Below, one piece after another: positions 7,441-16,055 of a DNA stretch of 64,000 bases (the first letter of the stretch is position 1; the number at the start of each line of letters is the position of its first letter). The translations under genes and the position numbers were made by a program. The notes beneath the pieces were generated by a model. That model saw only the letters and a program-made list of their open reading frames with translations. It did no database searches and was not told where the DNA came from. Origin of the DNA: Kitasatospora aureofaciens (GTDB lineage Bacteria > Actinomycetota > Actinomycetes > Streptomycetales > Streptomycetaceae); the NCBI RefSeq assembly GCF_001188955.3, contig NZ_JPRF03000043.1, positions 310,001 to 374,000 of the forward strand, in the 5' to 3' direction.

Positions 7441-8060
7441 ACGTCACCGGGATCGGGTTCGTCGTGGATGGTCAGTGCTCCGGCGAGGTCGAGGTCGTCG
7501 GCGGTGCCATGTGCCCCGGCGCGGACGAGCAGCACTGCGCCGAGCGCGGTGCTCCAGAACGTCCTGGCTTCCACGTTGAGCGGTCGACGGGTCCTCCAGC
7601 CGCGACTGTCGATGAGCTGGCTCACGAAACGCTCGGATTGCCGGAACAGCAACTGGAGGTGCTGGTCGACCACGGAGGCGAGTTCGGGTCTGGAGATCCC
7701 GGCGGCGAGCGCTCGCGTGACCGACGGGAGCGAGGGCATGGCCAGTACGGCGCGGGCGATGTTGCGCCGAAATGCCGCCGCGTCGGGGGCTTGGCGACCG
7801 ATGCGTTCGATCCGTCGGGCGTCGTGCAGCAAGCCGAGAAAGGCGGCGTGCACGAGGAGCGAGTCCTTGGAGCCGAAGTGGTAGGTGACCTGGTTGGGGA
7901 AGACGCCTGCCGCGTTCGCGATCTCCGCGACGCTCACTTCGGCGCCGGGCCGTTCCTTGCAGAGCCGTGCAGTTGCCTCGATCAGGCGACGCCTCGTCGC
8001 GCGACCTCGGTCACGCGACCGAGCCGACGTTGATCGATCTTCGGTTCGCTTCTTCTCCAC
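7416..8060 (-). CDS. TetR-family transcriptional regulator
   Basis: A 214-residue regulator. The N-terminal DNA-binding domain shows TRRRLIEATARLCKERP, VSVAEIANAAGVFPNQVTYH and FGSKDSLL, the classic TetR helix-turn-helix. The C-terminal two-thirds is helical ligand-binding/dimer domain with little conservation. GTG at 8060 was chosen (VEKKRTEDRS...); an in-frame upstream extension would run through the two operator palindromes. It is divergent from a ketoacyl synthase gene, and the 65-base gap holds two TTGTAT/ATACAA dyads, so it very likely represses both itself and that gene. The inducing ligand, perhaps an acyl compound, is unknown. Confidence 0.92.
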   Translation of the reverse strand: MEKKRTEDRSTSARSRDRGRATRRRLIEATARLCKERPGAEVSVAEIANAAGVFPNQVTYHFGSKDSLLVHAAFLGLLHDARRIERIGRQAPDAAAFRRNIARAVLAMPSLPSVTRALAAGISRPELASVVDQHLQLLFRQSERFVSQLIDSRGWRTRRPLNVEARTFWSTALGAVLLVRAGAHGTADDLDLAGALTIHDEPDPGDVAGTRRSM

Positions 8061-8067
8061 AGCGAAA

Positions 8068-8082
8068 TTGTATGTGATACAA
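8068..8082. promoter_or_regulatory. TetR operator dyad 1
   Basis: Perfect inverted repeat TTGTAT-GTG-ATACAA (15 bp), 7 bases upstream of the TetR GTG start. The AT-rich half-sites stand out in a very GC-rich sequence, which argues for selection as a binding site. Confidence 0.75.
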
Positions 8083-8094
8083 CAGGGCCGTTCG

Positions 8095-8111
8095 CTTGTA
8101 TCGCATACAAG
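8095..8111. promoter_or_regulatory. TetR operator dyad 2
   Basis: Perfect inverted repeat CTTGTAT-CGC-ATACAAG (17 bp), same half-sites as the dyad at 8068-8082, 28 bp centre to centre. It ends 14 bases before the ketoacyl synthase ATG, so it overlaps that gene's leader or promoter. Confidence 0.75.
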
Positions 8112-8125
8112 AAAGGTTGAGGGGC

Positions 8126-9388
8126 ATGCACCGGACTGAAGTCGTCGTGACCGGACTCGGCGCGATCGCACCACTCGGGGCAGACGTGGCGTCCACCTGG
8201 GAGGCTCTGCTTGCCGGCGCGTCGGGCATCCGCGGGGGCGTCCTGCGCGGCCACGAGGACGTCCGTCTTCCCGACACCGTCGCGGGGACGATGGCGATCG
8301 ACCCCGCCGAGTTGCTGCTGCCGGTACAGGCCAGGCGGCTCGACCGCTCGCAGCAGGCGGCCTTCATCGCGGCGGCCGAAGCCTGGGCCGACGCCGGCAC
8401 CCCAGAGGTGGACCCGGACCGGCTCGCCTCGGCGATCGGCACGGGCATCGGCGGGATAGGAACGCTGCTGAAGGAGGACGACGTACTGGAAGCGGCCGGG
8501 ACGCGGCGCGTCTCGCCACGCACGGTCCCGATGCTCATGCCCAATGCGGCGGCAGCGCTGATCAGCATCGAATACGGCGCACGGGCCGGGGCCTACACGC
8601 CCGTCTCGGCGTGCTCCTCCGGTGCCGAGGCGATCGCTCTGGGGGCCAGGCTCATCCGTGCCGGCGAGGCGGACGTGGTCATCGCGGGCGGGGCCGAGGC
8701 CGCAACCACCCCGATCACCGTCGCCAGCTTCGCCCAGGCACAAGCACTGTCGAGGCACACCGCCGAACCCGCCTCAGCGTCACGACCGTTCGCCGCGGAC
8801 CGCAGCGGATTCGTCCTCAGCGAAGGCGCCGCTGTCATGGTGCTCGAAAGCGCCGAGCATGCCAGCGCCCGAGGCGCGCGCGTCCACGCGGTGCTCGCGG
8901 GCGCCGGCATCGCCGCCGACGCCCACCACATCACGGCGCCCGCTCCCGACGGCTCCGGTCAGATCTCCGCCATGCGCAAGGCCCTCGCGCAAGCCGGTCT
9001 GGCTCCCGAGCGGATCAGCCACATCAACGCCCACGCCACCGGAACCCCGGTCGGCGACGCCGCCGAGGCACGCGCGATCAGGGAGGTCTTCGGCCACGCT
9101 ACCGTGACAGCCCCCAAGGCCGCGCTCGGTCATCTCTTCGGCGCAGCCGGCGCGATCGAAGCACTCATCGCCGTCCTCAGCGTGGAGCACGGTGTCATTC
9201 CACCGACCCGCAACCTCACCGAGGCCGGCGTCGGTCCCGACATCGATCTCGATGTCGTCGCAGAGCGACGAGACGTCCCCCAGGAGGCCGTGCTCAGCAA
9301 CTCCTTCGGCTTCGGTGGGCAGAACGTTTCGCTCATCGTCACCGGCACGCGGCACCACGCGTCCCGTACGGCCTCGACGACACCATGA
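8126..9388 (+). CDS. Beta-ketoacyl-ACP synthase II-like enzyme (FabF type)
   Basis: A 420-residue condensing enzyme that joins an acyl thioester to malonyl-ACP. The opening VVVTGLGAIAPLG is typical of FabF. The active-site triad is intact: Cys163 in VSACSSGAE, His in INAHATGTPVGD near residue 302 and His in KAALGHLFGAAG near residue 336. The usual HGTGT motif reads HATGT, a mild variation. GAGGGG lies just upstream of the ATG. It is a stand-alone gene without acyl carrier protein, reductase or chain-length factor beside it, and is controlled by the divergent TetR gene, so it is more likely a stress or specialised lipid gene than the housekeeping fabF. Confidence 0.92.
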   Translation: MHRTEVVVTGLGAIAPLGADVASTWEALLAGASGIRGGVLRGHEDVRLPDTVAGTMAIDPAELLLPVQARRLDRSQQAAFIAAAEAWADAGTPEVDPDRLASAIGTGIGGIGTLLKEDDVLEAAGTRRVSPRTVPMLMPNAAAALISIEYGARAGAYTPVSACSSGAEAIALGARLIRAGEADVVIAGGAEAATTPITVASFAQAQALSRHTAEPASASRPFAADRSGFVLSEGAAVMVLESAEHASARGARVHAVLAGAGIAADAHHITAPAPDGSGQISAMRKALAQAGLAPERISHINAHATGTPVGDAAEARAIREVFGHATVTAPKAALGHLFGAAGAIEALIAVLSVEHGVIPPTRNLTEAGVGPDIDLDVVAERRDVPQEAVLSNSFGFGGQNVSLIVTGTRHHASRTASTTP

Positions 9389-9548
9389 CCGACGCGAACG
9401 CACCGTAGAACCGGCGACACGGCGACACGGCGAAATGGCTTCGGGAAAGCAGGGCCGGGAAGCCTGCCGCTGACCGACCTCCGACCGGCGCCCCCGGCCG
9501 CCTCGAACCCGGCGGACGGAGTCCGGCACGGATCTGACTGCATGACCA

Positions 9549-9584
9549 GGTGAGGCCTCTCCAACACTCCGGAGAGGCCTCACC
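9549..9584 (+). terminator. Terminator hairpin after the ketoacyl synthase gene
   Basis: Perfect 14-bp stem (GGTGAGGCCTCTCC and its complement) around an 8-base loop, 160 bases after the stop codon. No T-tract follows, as is common in streptomycetes. Confidence 0.7.
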
Positions 9585-10141
9585 GATATCCAGAAACCGC
9601 GTTCGGCGGCGACCACGCTTCGACGCCGGCGGGCGGCGCGCTCCCGGCAGCCGGCCACGGCCCTCCCGGGCGTCCGGGAGGGCCTCAGGGCGGGCCGCGC
9701 CACCCGTCACGAGGACGAAGGTCAGGCGGCGGCGGCACCGCCACGTGGCGATCCTGCTCGCCGGCACACCCGACCCCGACGACACCGCCCACGCCCTGCT
9801 CGCCGCCCTGGGAGCCGAGCACGTCGCCGCCCTCCTGCCGGAACTCGGCGAACAGCGGATGCGCGCCGGCCTGCTCCGCCTCGCCCGGGCCATGACGTGA
9901 CAACCACCCCGCCGGCCGGGGACCGGCACCATGCGCTGGTGGACCGTCCGGCTGCACGACAACGGCGGCGACGGCCGGCGCGAGTACGACGACGCCGCAC
10001 CGGTCATCGCGACCACCCTGGAGTCGCCGGCCGCGCACGGACCGCTCGGGCCGGTGGAGGCGTCGGTCGAGGCCGACCGTGTCCGGCGCCACCCGGGGTC
10101 CCGTCCGGTAACGAGAGACCCCGGACACGGGCCCGATCCCG
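9585..10141. other. Region of gene debris without a complete gene
   Basis: Plus-strand bases about 9745-9900 read as ILLAGTPDPDDTAHALLAAL and RMRAGLLRLARAMT followed by a stop, and 9931 onward reads MRWWTVRLHDNGGDGRR. Both look like protein-coding pieces by codon pattern, but lack starts, ribosome sites or a recognisable family. I see no transposon ends or RNA gene. Confidence 0.3.
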
Positions 10142-10330
10142 TCAGGAAGCGAGTTCGGCTTCGCGAGGAACGCGGAACACCGCCGGGGTCGTCCATCCGC
10201 GCAGCGTGGAGTGAACCGTCGAGTGGAACGCGGCCTCGGCCGTGGCGGCGTCGAGAGCCCCCGCCAGTTCCAGCGTCACGAGCCCGTGCAGGGCGGCCCA
10301 GATCGACAGGGCGATCGACGGTGGGCCGGT
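10142..10330 (-). pseudogene. TetR/AcrR regulator, C-terminal (WHG-type) fragment
   Basis: Minus-strand bases 10330 to 10142 read IALSIWAALHGLVTLELAGA, then HSTLRGWTTPAVF, ending in a stop. The A.HGLV.LEL motif is characteristic of the C-terminal 'WHG' ligand domain of many actinobacterial TetR regulators. The DNA-binding half is missing: upstream lies the stop codon of an unrelated hypothetical gene, in the same frame by chance. This is the surviving 3' end of a deleted regulator gene. Confidence 0.6.
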
Positions 10331-10666
10331 TCAGGGCAGGTCGTCGTGATGACCGCACAACCATGCCAGCGCCATGTAGACGCCCAGTGCCCGTTCCGTC
10401 TCCCCTGCCGGGCCCGTACCCTGCCGAATGTGCACCTGCGCGGCCTGGCACTCGGCGAGCAGCTGCGCCCTGCACGGCCCGTACGCGCCGACGGCGGCGT
10501 TCGCGGTGACCGGCGCGCCCACCTGGGCACCCACGGCCCACCGGTAGGCCCCCAGCAGCCCCCGTTCGAAAGGGGTGCGGGCCGCGCTCACCGCGTCCAA
10601 CGCGGCGAACACCTCGTCCACCAACCGCACCCCCACCATCACCGCCGTCGTGTCCTCGATCGCCAT
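10331..10666 (-). CDS. Hypothetical protein, about 111 residues
   Basis: Starts MAIEDTTAVMVGVRLVDEVF and continues as a predicted all-helical, alanine-rich protein (AALDAVSAARTPFERGLLGA, LLAECQAAQVHIRQGTG, ALGVYMALAWLCGHHDDLP). No signal peptide, clear membrane segment or catalytic motif is seen. Codon use and third-position GC are as in real genes here. It could be a small stand-alone protein or the retained front half of a larger gene, since the stop is immediately followed by a fragment of a TetR regulator. Confidence 0.55.
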   Translation of the reverse strand: MAIEDTTAVMVGVRLVDEVFAALDAVSAARTPFERGLLGAYRWAVGAQVGAPVTANAAVGAYGPCRAQLLAECQAAQVHIRQGTGPAGETERALGVYMALAWLCGHHDDLP

Positions 10667-11091
10667 GATGCCGACGCTACGGGCCCCACGACACCGACGC
10701 CGCACGGTCACCGCGCAAACGCCCCCGTCCAGGGGACAGTCCCCCTGAAAGGCATCCTTCTCGGGTGCGGGCCGCGCGAGAGGGGAATCGGGGGATGCGG
10801 CCGGGATTCTGCCCTGACTCCAGCCGCCCCGAGGCCGTCCGACCCCGAGACGGCACGGGGGGATGCCGGGACTCGTGGCACGGACGGCCTGGGTGCCGAG
10901 CGAGGCGGGGGGCCGCCCGAGCGACTCCGCGCCCCGGCCTACCTGACCCGAGCCGACGGTCGAACCGGGCTGGCGCCCCGCGCACGGACATCACCGGCTG
11001 ACATCGGGACCGGTCCGAAACCCCTTGGACGGCACCGGGACCAGCCTGCTGAAATGGGAAACGGCCGCTGTTGGGTCGAAGGGATGCGGCG
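10667..11091. other. Intergenic region, no gene recognised
   Basis: About 425 bases upstream of both the hypothetical gene and the acetyltransferase fragment. Open frames on both strands are arginine- and proline-rich shadows. I see no operator dyad, RNA gene or transposon end. Confidence 0.4.
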
Positions 11092-11445
11092 ATGACCGAG
11101 ATCAGGCTGCACCTGTCGGTGCGCGGTCTCACCGACGCGGACCTGCCGGCCTGCACCTGGGCCGGCTCACCCAGGCACGTACGCGAGCTCGTCCACCAGA
11201 TCCGCCGCGCCGAGGCGGGCGAGATCGACTACCTGGCGGTGTGCACGCCGGTCGGGCTCCCGGTGGCGGTCGGCGGCATCGACTACACGGTCAGGCCCGG
11301 TGCCGGCACTCTCTGGCAACTCGGCGTCCATCCGGCCCTGCAGTCCTGCGGGATCGGCACGCTGCTGATCCGCTCCGCCGAGCAGCGGATCGGCGCCCGG
11401 GGCCTGACCCGCGCCGAACTCGGCGTCGAGGAGAGCAACCCGCGC
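11092..11445 (+). pseudogene. GNAT acetyltransferase, truncated 5' part
   Basis: The ATG at 11092 opens about 118 residues of a GNAT fold: YLAVCTPVGLPVAVGGIDY (strands 2-3), LWQLGVHPALQSCGIGTLLI (strand 4 and the acetyl-CoA loop, Q/RxxGxG/A as QSCGIG) and LTRAELGVEESNPR (strand 5 and the start of the alpha-4 'NPRA..LYE' block). Exactly at this point, where the tyrosine-bearing helix should follow, the match ends and a different protein begins in another frame at 11445. The last 30 or so residues of the enzyme are lost, so activity is unlikely. Confidence 0.65.
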
Positions 11446-12005
11446 GGCTCGACCTGGTCGTCTCCACCCTCGAACGGTTCCGCCGGCCCGCCGCCTGGGA
11501 GCAGTACGCCATCGCCCGCTCCCAGGTGCTGGTCGACCGCCGCGACGGGGAGGTCACCCGGATCGTCGCCGCGATGGGACGGCTCGGCGCCGAGGAGGCC
11601 TTCCAGTCGGGCGCCGCCCTGCTGGACGCCTACGCCAACGCGCTCTACCGCTCGGTCAAGAACCACCGCGACGGCAACCCGCTCGCCGGCCACCTCGACG
11701 CGGCCGCCAGCGTCGGATTCCTGCTCGACCTGCTCTTCGCCCTGGAGCGCCGCCCGCGCCCCTACAACAAGTACCTGGCCTGGGAGCTGGACCGGTTCCC
11801 GCTGCCCGGCTGGGAGAGCGCCGCCCTGCTGGACACCGTCGCCCGGATCACCGCGACCGGCGAAGTGGCGTCGCAGCAGCGGCTCTTCACCCAGGTGGAG
11901 GCGGCTGCCCGGGCCGCCGGCCACGCGGCGGTGCTGGACGCCTGGGGCGAGGACCTGCTGTTGATGCGGCCCCACCCGGACTCCCCGGCCCACCAGCCCT
12001 CCTGA
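11445..12005 (+). pseudogene. Nucleotidyltransferase-type protein, C-terminal part
   Basis: From about 11445 the reading frame shifts and 186 residues follow: DLVVSTLERFRRPAAWEQYA, ALLDAYANALYRSVKNHRDG, GFLLDLLFALERRPRPYNKY and LAWELDRFPLPGWE. The LY.SVKN..DG / LL..LFAL..RP.PYNK. pattern resembles the helical region of DUF4037-like nucleotidyltransferases. The catalytic N-terminus (GS..D.D) is absent because its place is taken by the acetyltransferase fragment. The two were probably joined by a deletion. Stop is the native-looking TGA at 12003-12005. Confidence 0.5.
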
Positions 12006-12151
12006 CCTTCGGGGCGCCGAGAGCTTGGTACGGCCACTTCGCCAAAACCGCCGTCTCCTCCCGAGCCGCAGCCACCCTCGCCTCACTCCTCACACGGGCC
12101 TGACCCTTTGACGACACTGCCTACGGCTACGGCCGTCCGGTCTACGGTTCG

Positions 12152-12174
12152 GCTCGGGCGGGAACCGCCCGAGC
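12152..12174 (-). terminator. Terminator hairpin after the methyltransferase gene
   Basis: Perfect 10-bp stem GCTCGGGCGG / CCGCCCGAGC with a 3-base loop, starting 5 bases downstream of the methyltransferase stop codon on the minus strand. Confidence 0.7.
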
Positions 12175-12178
12175 GGCG

Positions 12179-12787
12179 TCAGGCGTCGATCGGCCGCAGC
12201 ACCGCGTAGTACGCGAACGGCGGACCGTACAGCCGGGCGACCCGCAGCCCGGCCCCCTCCGCCAGGCTGATCAGCGAGGACGGCCGGATCTGATGCCGGT
12301 CGAAGAACTCGCCGACCACCAGCCGCCCGAACGGCTTCAGCACCCGGCGCAGTTCGGCCAGCGTACGCGCCGGATCCGGGATCTCGCCCAGCGCCGTCAC
12401 CAGGTAAGCCGCATCGAACGAGTTGTCCGCAAAGAGAAGTTCATGTGCGTCGGCGCAGCTCGGCACGATGTTGTCGACGCCCTGCTCCTTGGCCCGGCGG
12501 CCCACGTGGTCGAGCATCTCCTGCTGGATGTCCACGATGTCCAGCTGGCCGTTCGGTCCCAGCTGCGGTGCGACGTGCAGCGACTGCAGGCCGGTTCCGG
12601 GGCCTATCTCCAGGATCCTCTCGCCCTCCCGGGCCTGCAGCACGTGGTCCAGACGCTTCAGAGTCAGGAACGGCAGCGGCAGGTCGAGCAGCCAGCGCTG
12701 GGAGTACGGGTACGGCGCGGAGTCGGTGAACCACCAAGTGGCGACGGCGGCGGCAGCGCCCGCGCCCATCAATGCCCGCGAATTCAT
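12179..12787 (-). CDS. Class I SAM-dependent methyltransferase with N-terminal anchor
   Basis: A 202-residue enzyme. The SAM-binding motif I reads ILEIGPGTGLQSLH, motif II IVDIQQEM, and the DAHELLFADNSFDAAYLV block with VLKPFGRLVVGE follows as in Ubi-type methyltransferases. The N-terminus has a hydrophobic stretch (ALMGAGAAAAVATWWF) that may anchor it to the membrane. Three ATG codons lie in a row (12793, 12790, 12787); GGAGG is 7 bases before the last, so 12787 is preferred. Single gene closed by a hairpin. Substrate unknown; a lipid or quinone is plausible given the anchor. Confidence 0.88.
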   Translation of the reverse strand: MNSRALMGAGAAAAVATWWFTDSAPYPYSQRWLLDLPLPFLTLKRLDHVLQAREGERILEIGPGTGLQSLHVAPQLGPNGQLDIVDIQQEMLDHVGRRAKEQGVDNIVPSCADAHELLFADNSFDAAYLVTALGEIPDPARTLAELRRVLKPFGRLVVGEFFDRHQIRPSSLISLAEGAGLRVARLYGPPFAYYAVLRPIDA

Positions 12788-12980
12788 CATCATTCCTCCA
12801 TTAACGTTGGATTTGGCCACGGAAGCGTTCCTGATGGACGATCAGTTGTGTTTGCGTGCGATCCGCTTGCGTCAGCGCCGACTTCGTCGGCAGTCGGCCC
12901 GAGCGGGCCGAAGGAACCGCCCGTGGACCGCCGTTGCGGCAGACCGGGGACTTCCCGAAACGGACCGGACCGCGATCCGC

Positions 12981-13475
12981 TCAGCGGCCCGGCCGAGGGA
13001 AGGTCCGGGTCGCGAGAACCGCGCAGGCCATCGCCAGCGGCAACTCGGCGAAGACCGCCATCAGCACCGCCAGCTCGAAGTCCGAACCCGGGGCAGCCGT
13101 CATGGCGTCGAACCAGGCGTCGACCAGCAGCAGGGCCGAGGTCGCGGCGGAGGTCAGGCAGGCCCGGCAGTCGCCGCGCCTGAGGAGCAGTCCGGTGGCG
13201 AGCAGGCCGAGCGCCTCAGAGCTGTCCAGACCCGTCCACGTCCAGGCCCAGTGCGAGGCCTGAGCGGTGGCCGGCAGCCCGGTGTGCAGGAAGACCAGCC
13301 AGGGAATCATCGCCATCCCGAGCACGGTGAGGACCGTGGCCGCCCGGCGAAGCAGCAGGGGGAGCGTCGAAGCGGCCGCGGCCTTCGGAAGGATCAGCGG
13401 GACGCCGGAGCCCGGACCGGCGTCCACGCGGACCGGACGGAGCGAATGAACGCCGGTCAACTGAGTGCTCGCCAT
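12981..13475 (-). CDS. Small integral membrane protein
   Basis: A 164-residue protein with about four membrane helices: VLTVLGMAMIPWLVFLHTG, ALGLLATGLLLR, LTSAATSALLLVDAWFDAM and AVLMAVFAELPLAMACAVLA. Between them lies a conserved-looking WAWTWTGLDSSEA segment and a cysteine pair GDCRACL. I have seen similar actinobacterial proteins of unknown function but cannot name a family. ATG at 13475; a weak AGGTG precedes it. It is a single gene between the methyltransferase (opposite promoter side) and a transposase remnant. Confidence 0.75.
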   Translation of the reverse strand: MASTQLTGVHSLRPVRVDAGPGSGVPLILPKAAAASTLPLLLRRAATVLTVLGMAMIPWLVFLHTGLPATAQASHWAWTWTGLDSSEALGLLATGLLLRRGDCRACLTSAATSALLLVDAWFDAMTAAPGSDFELAVLMAVFAELPLAMACAVLATRTFPRPGR

Positions 13476-13639
13476 GACACCTGACTCCCTCCCGTGCACG
13501 CCCCTCGGGCACAACATCAGCATGTCGTTCACGCGCGCCCGAGGCAGTAGCACTCCTATCCGACTTGATGGTGGTGCTACGTACACCTTCCGCATCCGGC
13601 GGCACTGCGGGGAGATCCGACCCTGCCCCCGCCAGAACC

Positions 13640-13823
13640 AGTTGGAATGCTGATCGATTGCGCTCCGCAGGGGCCGTCCGGACTGATCACCAGGTGGGCC
13701 TTCGGGGGACCTCGGTAGCGGCAGCGGCGCATGCCGTGTCCGTGGACGCACTCGTTGATGGTGCCCTCGATACCGGAACGCACCGACCACCGGCGATCGC
13801 CCCGGGCCGGCGGGAACAGCCGG
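13640..13823 (-). pseudogene. IS1182-type transposase, C-terminal remnant
   Basis: Minus strand reads WSVRSGIEGTINECVHGHGM then RRCRYRGPPKAHLV. This is the C-terminal DDE 'R.G.EGTI.......R..RYRG..K..LQ' block of IS1182-family transposases, containing the catalytic Glu (IEGT). No upstream transposase sequence remains and the tail is disturbed after KAHLV. The fragment abuts the stop of the response regulator at 13824, so no complete element or terminal repeat can be drawn. Confidence 0.65.
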
Positions 13824-14474
13824 TCAGGCCCGGGACGCTCCGAGGAACCGCAGCACGGCCAGGACACGGCGGTGGTCCGCGTCGACCACGGGCAGGTCGA
13901 GCTTGGCGAAGATGTTGTTGATGTGCTTGGCCACGGCGCTCTCACTGACCACCAGCGCCTGCGCGATGCCGGCATTGGAGCGCCCCTCGGCCATCAGGCC
14001 GAGCACCTCCCGTTCGCGGGGGGTCAGCCGTGCGAGCGGGTCGTTGTCGCGGCGCAGCAGCAGCTGGGCGACGACCTGCGGGTCCAGAGCCGTGCCCCCG
14101 TCCGCCACCCGCCGCACCGCCGCCACGAAGTCGGCGACATCGGCGACCCGCTGCTTGAGCAGGTAGCCCACACCGCTGGTGTTCGCGGACAGCAGGTCAG
14201 CCGCGTAACGCTCCTCCACGTACTGCGAGAGCAGCACCACCGCCGTCCCCGGCCAGCGCCGGCGGATCTCCATCGCCGCTCGCACCCCCTCGTCGGTGAA
14301 GTCCGGCGGCATCCGGACGTCGATCAGGGCGAGTTCGGGCCGGTGCTCCGCCACCGCCGCCAACAGTCCTTCCGCATCGCCGACTTCGGCGGGGACCTGG
14401 AACCCGCCCATCTCCAGCACCTTGGTCAGGCCGACCCGCAACAGCACCGAGTCCTCGGCGATCACCGCGCGCAC
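13824..14474 (-). CDS. LuxR/NarL-type response regulator
   Basis: A 216-residue regulator. Receiver domain residues 1-120: acidic pair AEDS, phosphoacceptor Asp in LALIDVRMPP near residue 51, Thr/Ser in VVLLSQY and Lys in YLLKQR. The C-terminal LuxR helix-turn-helix reads LTPREREVLGLMAEGRSNAG and SESAVAKHINNIFAKLDLP. GTG start at 14474 lies inside the last codons of the histidine kinase gene (13-base overlap), so the two are translated together. It receives phosphate from that kinase. The target genes are not evident nearby. Confidence 0.93.
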   Translation of the reverse strand: MRAVIAEDSVLLRVGLTKVLEMGGFQVPAEVGDAEGLLAAVAEHRPELALIDVRMPPDFTDEGVRAAMEIRRRWPGTAVVLLSQYVEERYAADLLSANTSGVGYLLKQRVADVADFVAAVRRVADGGTALDPQVVAQLLLRRDNDPLARLTPREREVLGLMAEGRSNAGIAQALVVSESAVAKHINNIFAKLDLPVVDADHRRVLAVLRFLGASRA

Positions 14475-15706
14475 GGCAGCTCCGCGGTGATGGTGGTGGG
14501 TCCCCCAACGGGGCTGCTGACGTGGAAGGCCCCGTCGAGGGAGCCGACCCGCTTGGCCAGCCAGCTCAGCCCCGTGCCGCCGGCGGCGTCGGCACCGCCC
14601 AGCCCGTCGTCGGTAACGCGCACGCGCAGCACCCCGCCCACCCGACGGACGATGACCTCTGCACGCATCGCGCTGGCGTGCTTCGTCGCATTGGTCAGCG
14701 CCTCCGAGATCACGAAGTACGCGACCGACTCCACGCTGGGCGCCACCCGCTCCTCCAGATCGACCCGCAGCCGCACCGGCAGGGGCGTGCGGGCGGCCAG
14801 CCCGGACAACGCCGCGTCCAGACCTCGGTCTTCGAGCACGGCCGGGTGCAGGCCCCGCACCAGGTCATTGAGTTCGGCGATCGCCTCCTTCGCCTCCAGG
14901 TGCGCTCTCGCGATCACCTCGCGGGCGTCAGGCAGGTCCGGGCGGGTGGCAATGGCCAGACCCAGGTTGACCGCGAGAGACACCAACCGCTGCTGGGTTC
15001 CGTCGTGCAGGTCGCGCTCGATCCGGCGGCGCTCCGCGTCGACGGCCTCGATCAGGTCGGTCCGGCTCACGGCCAGCTGATCGACCCGCTCCTGGAGCCG
15101 CTGCGCCCGGCTGGGCCCGAGCAGGCCCAACGCCAGCCACGCCTCTGCCCGGACTACTGCCCGCGCGGTCCAGGGCAGGGCGCACAGGAGGAGGAGTCCG
15201 GCCGCTGTGTAAACCGGCCGCTGGGTCAGGTTGCCGAACCAGTCCTGGCGGATTCCGGTTGGCAGCGCCCATGCCCAGGCGTAGACGGTGGCGCCTGCCA
15301 GGCCCGCCGCCGTCAGCACGAGCACCAGCAGCTCCAGCATCGCGAGCAGCGGGCCCAGCACGAGGTGGTAGCCGATCTTGCGCCAAGGCCGCGTCGCCGC
15401 GAGCCACCGGGCGGTCGAGGCCCACGTCCGTTTCTCCGGCGCGGTGGGGGTGAGCCGGGGGACGTCCACACCGATGAGTACCCGGTAGCGGGCCCGCTGA
15501 ACGGCCGTCAGTACCGGGGTGCCGAGCAGGACGAGGGCGGCCGACGTGGGAACCGTGAGGAGCCAGTTCCCCGTCCTGGCGGTAGTCGTCGCCGCCCAGG
15601 CCCACACGGGCACCAGCGCCAGGTGCGGCGGCACACCAGCGGCAAGGAAACCGGTGTCCCGCCGTGCCCGGAGGACCGTGCGTCTCAGTCCAGCTGGAAT
15701 CGTCAT
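14462..15706 (-). CDS. Two-component sensor histidine kinase (NarL/DesK type)
   Basis: A 414-residue membrane kinase. The N-terminal half has about four helices in two hairpins (NWLLTVPTSAALVLLGTPVL, LLAMLELLVLVLTAAGLAG and others), with no large extracellular sensor, so it may sense the membrane. HisKA_3 dimer helix: ERRRIERDLHDGTQQRLVSL, where the His before D is phosphorylated. HATPase domain: NATKHA (N box), DDGLGG (G1) and GGTGLSWLAKRV (G2). ATG at 15706; a GTG at 15724 is an alternative. Partner is the overlapping LuxR-type regulator. Confidence 0.93.
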   Translation of the reverse strand: MTIPAGLRRTVLRARRDTGFLAAGVPPHLALVPVWAWAATTTARTGNWLLTVPTSAALVLLGTPVLTAVQRARYRVLIGVDVPRLTPTAPEKRTWASTARWLAATRPWRKIGYHLVLGPLLAMLELLVLVLTAAGLAGATVYAWAWALPTGIRQDWFGNLTQRPVYTAAGLLLLCALPWTARAVVRAEAWLALGLLGPSRAQRLQERVDQLAVSRTDLIEAVDAERRRIERDLHDGTQQRLVSLAVNLGLAIATRPDLPDAREVIARAHLEAKEAIAELNDLVRGLHPAVLEDRGLDAALSGLAARTPLPVRLRVDLEERVAPSVESVAYFVISEALTNATKHASAMRAEVIVRRVGGVLRVRVTDDGLGGADAAGGTGLSWLAKRVGSLDGAFHVSSPVGGPTTITAELPCAR

Positions 15707-16055
15707 GGCACGACGGTAGGGCACCGCAGGAGGACGGTGCCATGAAACCTGTACCCGGTCTCATGGTGAACCCAGTACCCCCACCGCAAATCTTGATCTT
15801 GGCCTGTGGGCGGACGGCACCTCGGGTCGGTAGGTCGGCTCTGCTGGCCGCTGGCAGGTGGACCGGGCCGGTGGAACAGGCAGGTCGATGGGGTAGCCGG
15901 CCAGGTCGTGGCGGTGGGCCGGCACGTGCCGGTCGAGGACGGCGACAGCATCCTCGGTGCGTCTGGCGTCGGCCAGGAGCCTGGCGACAGGGAGTTGGGA
16001 GAGCCTTCCCCCGCTGCCGGCCCAAGGCGCCTCGGTGCGGAGCGGAGCGGGGCGG
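15707..16055. other. Intergenic region with a coding-like remnant
   Basis: Holds the promoter of the histidine kinase operon. On the minus strand about 15830-16020 reads LARLLADARRTEDAVAVLDR-like sequence (seen as VARLLADARRTEDAVAVLDR), similar in feel to a TPR-type repeat, but without start or family match. No RNA gene or dyad stands out. Confidence 0.3.
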
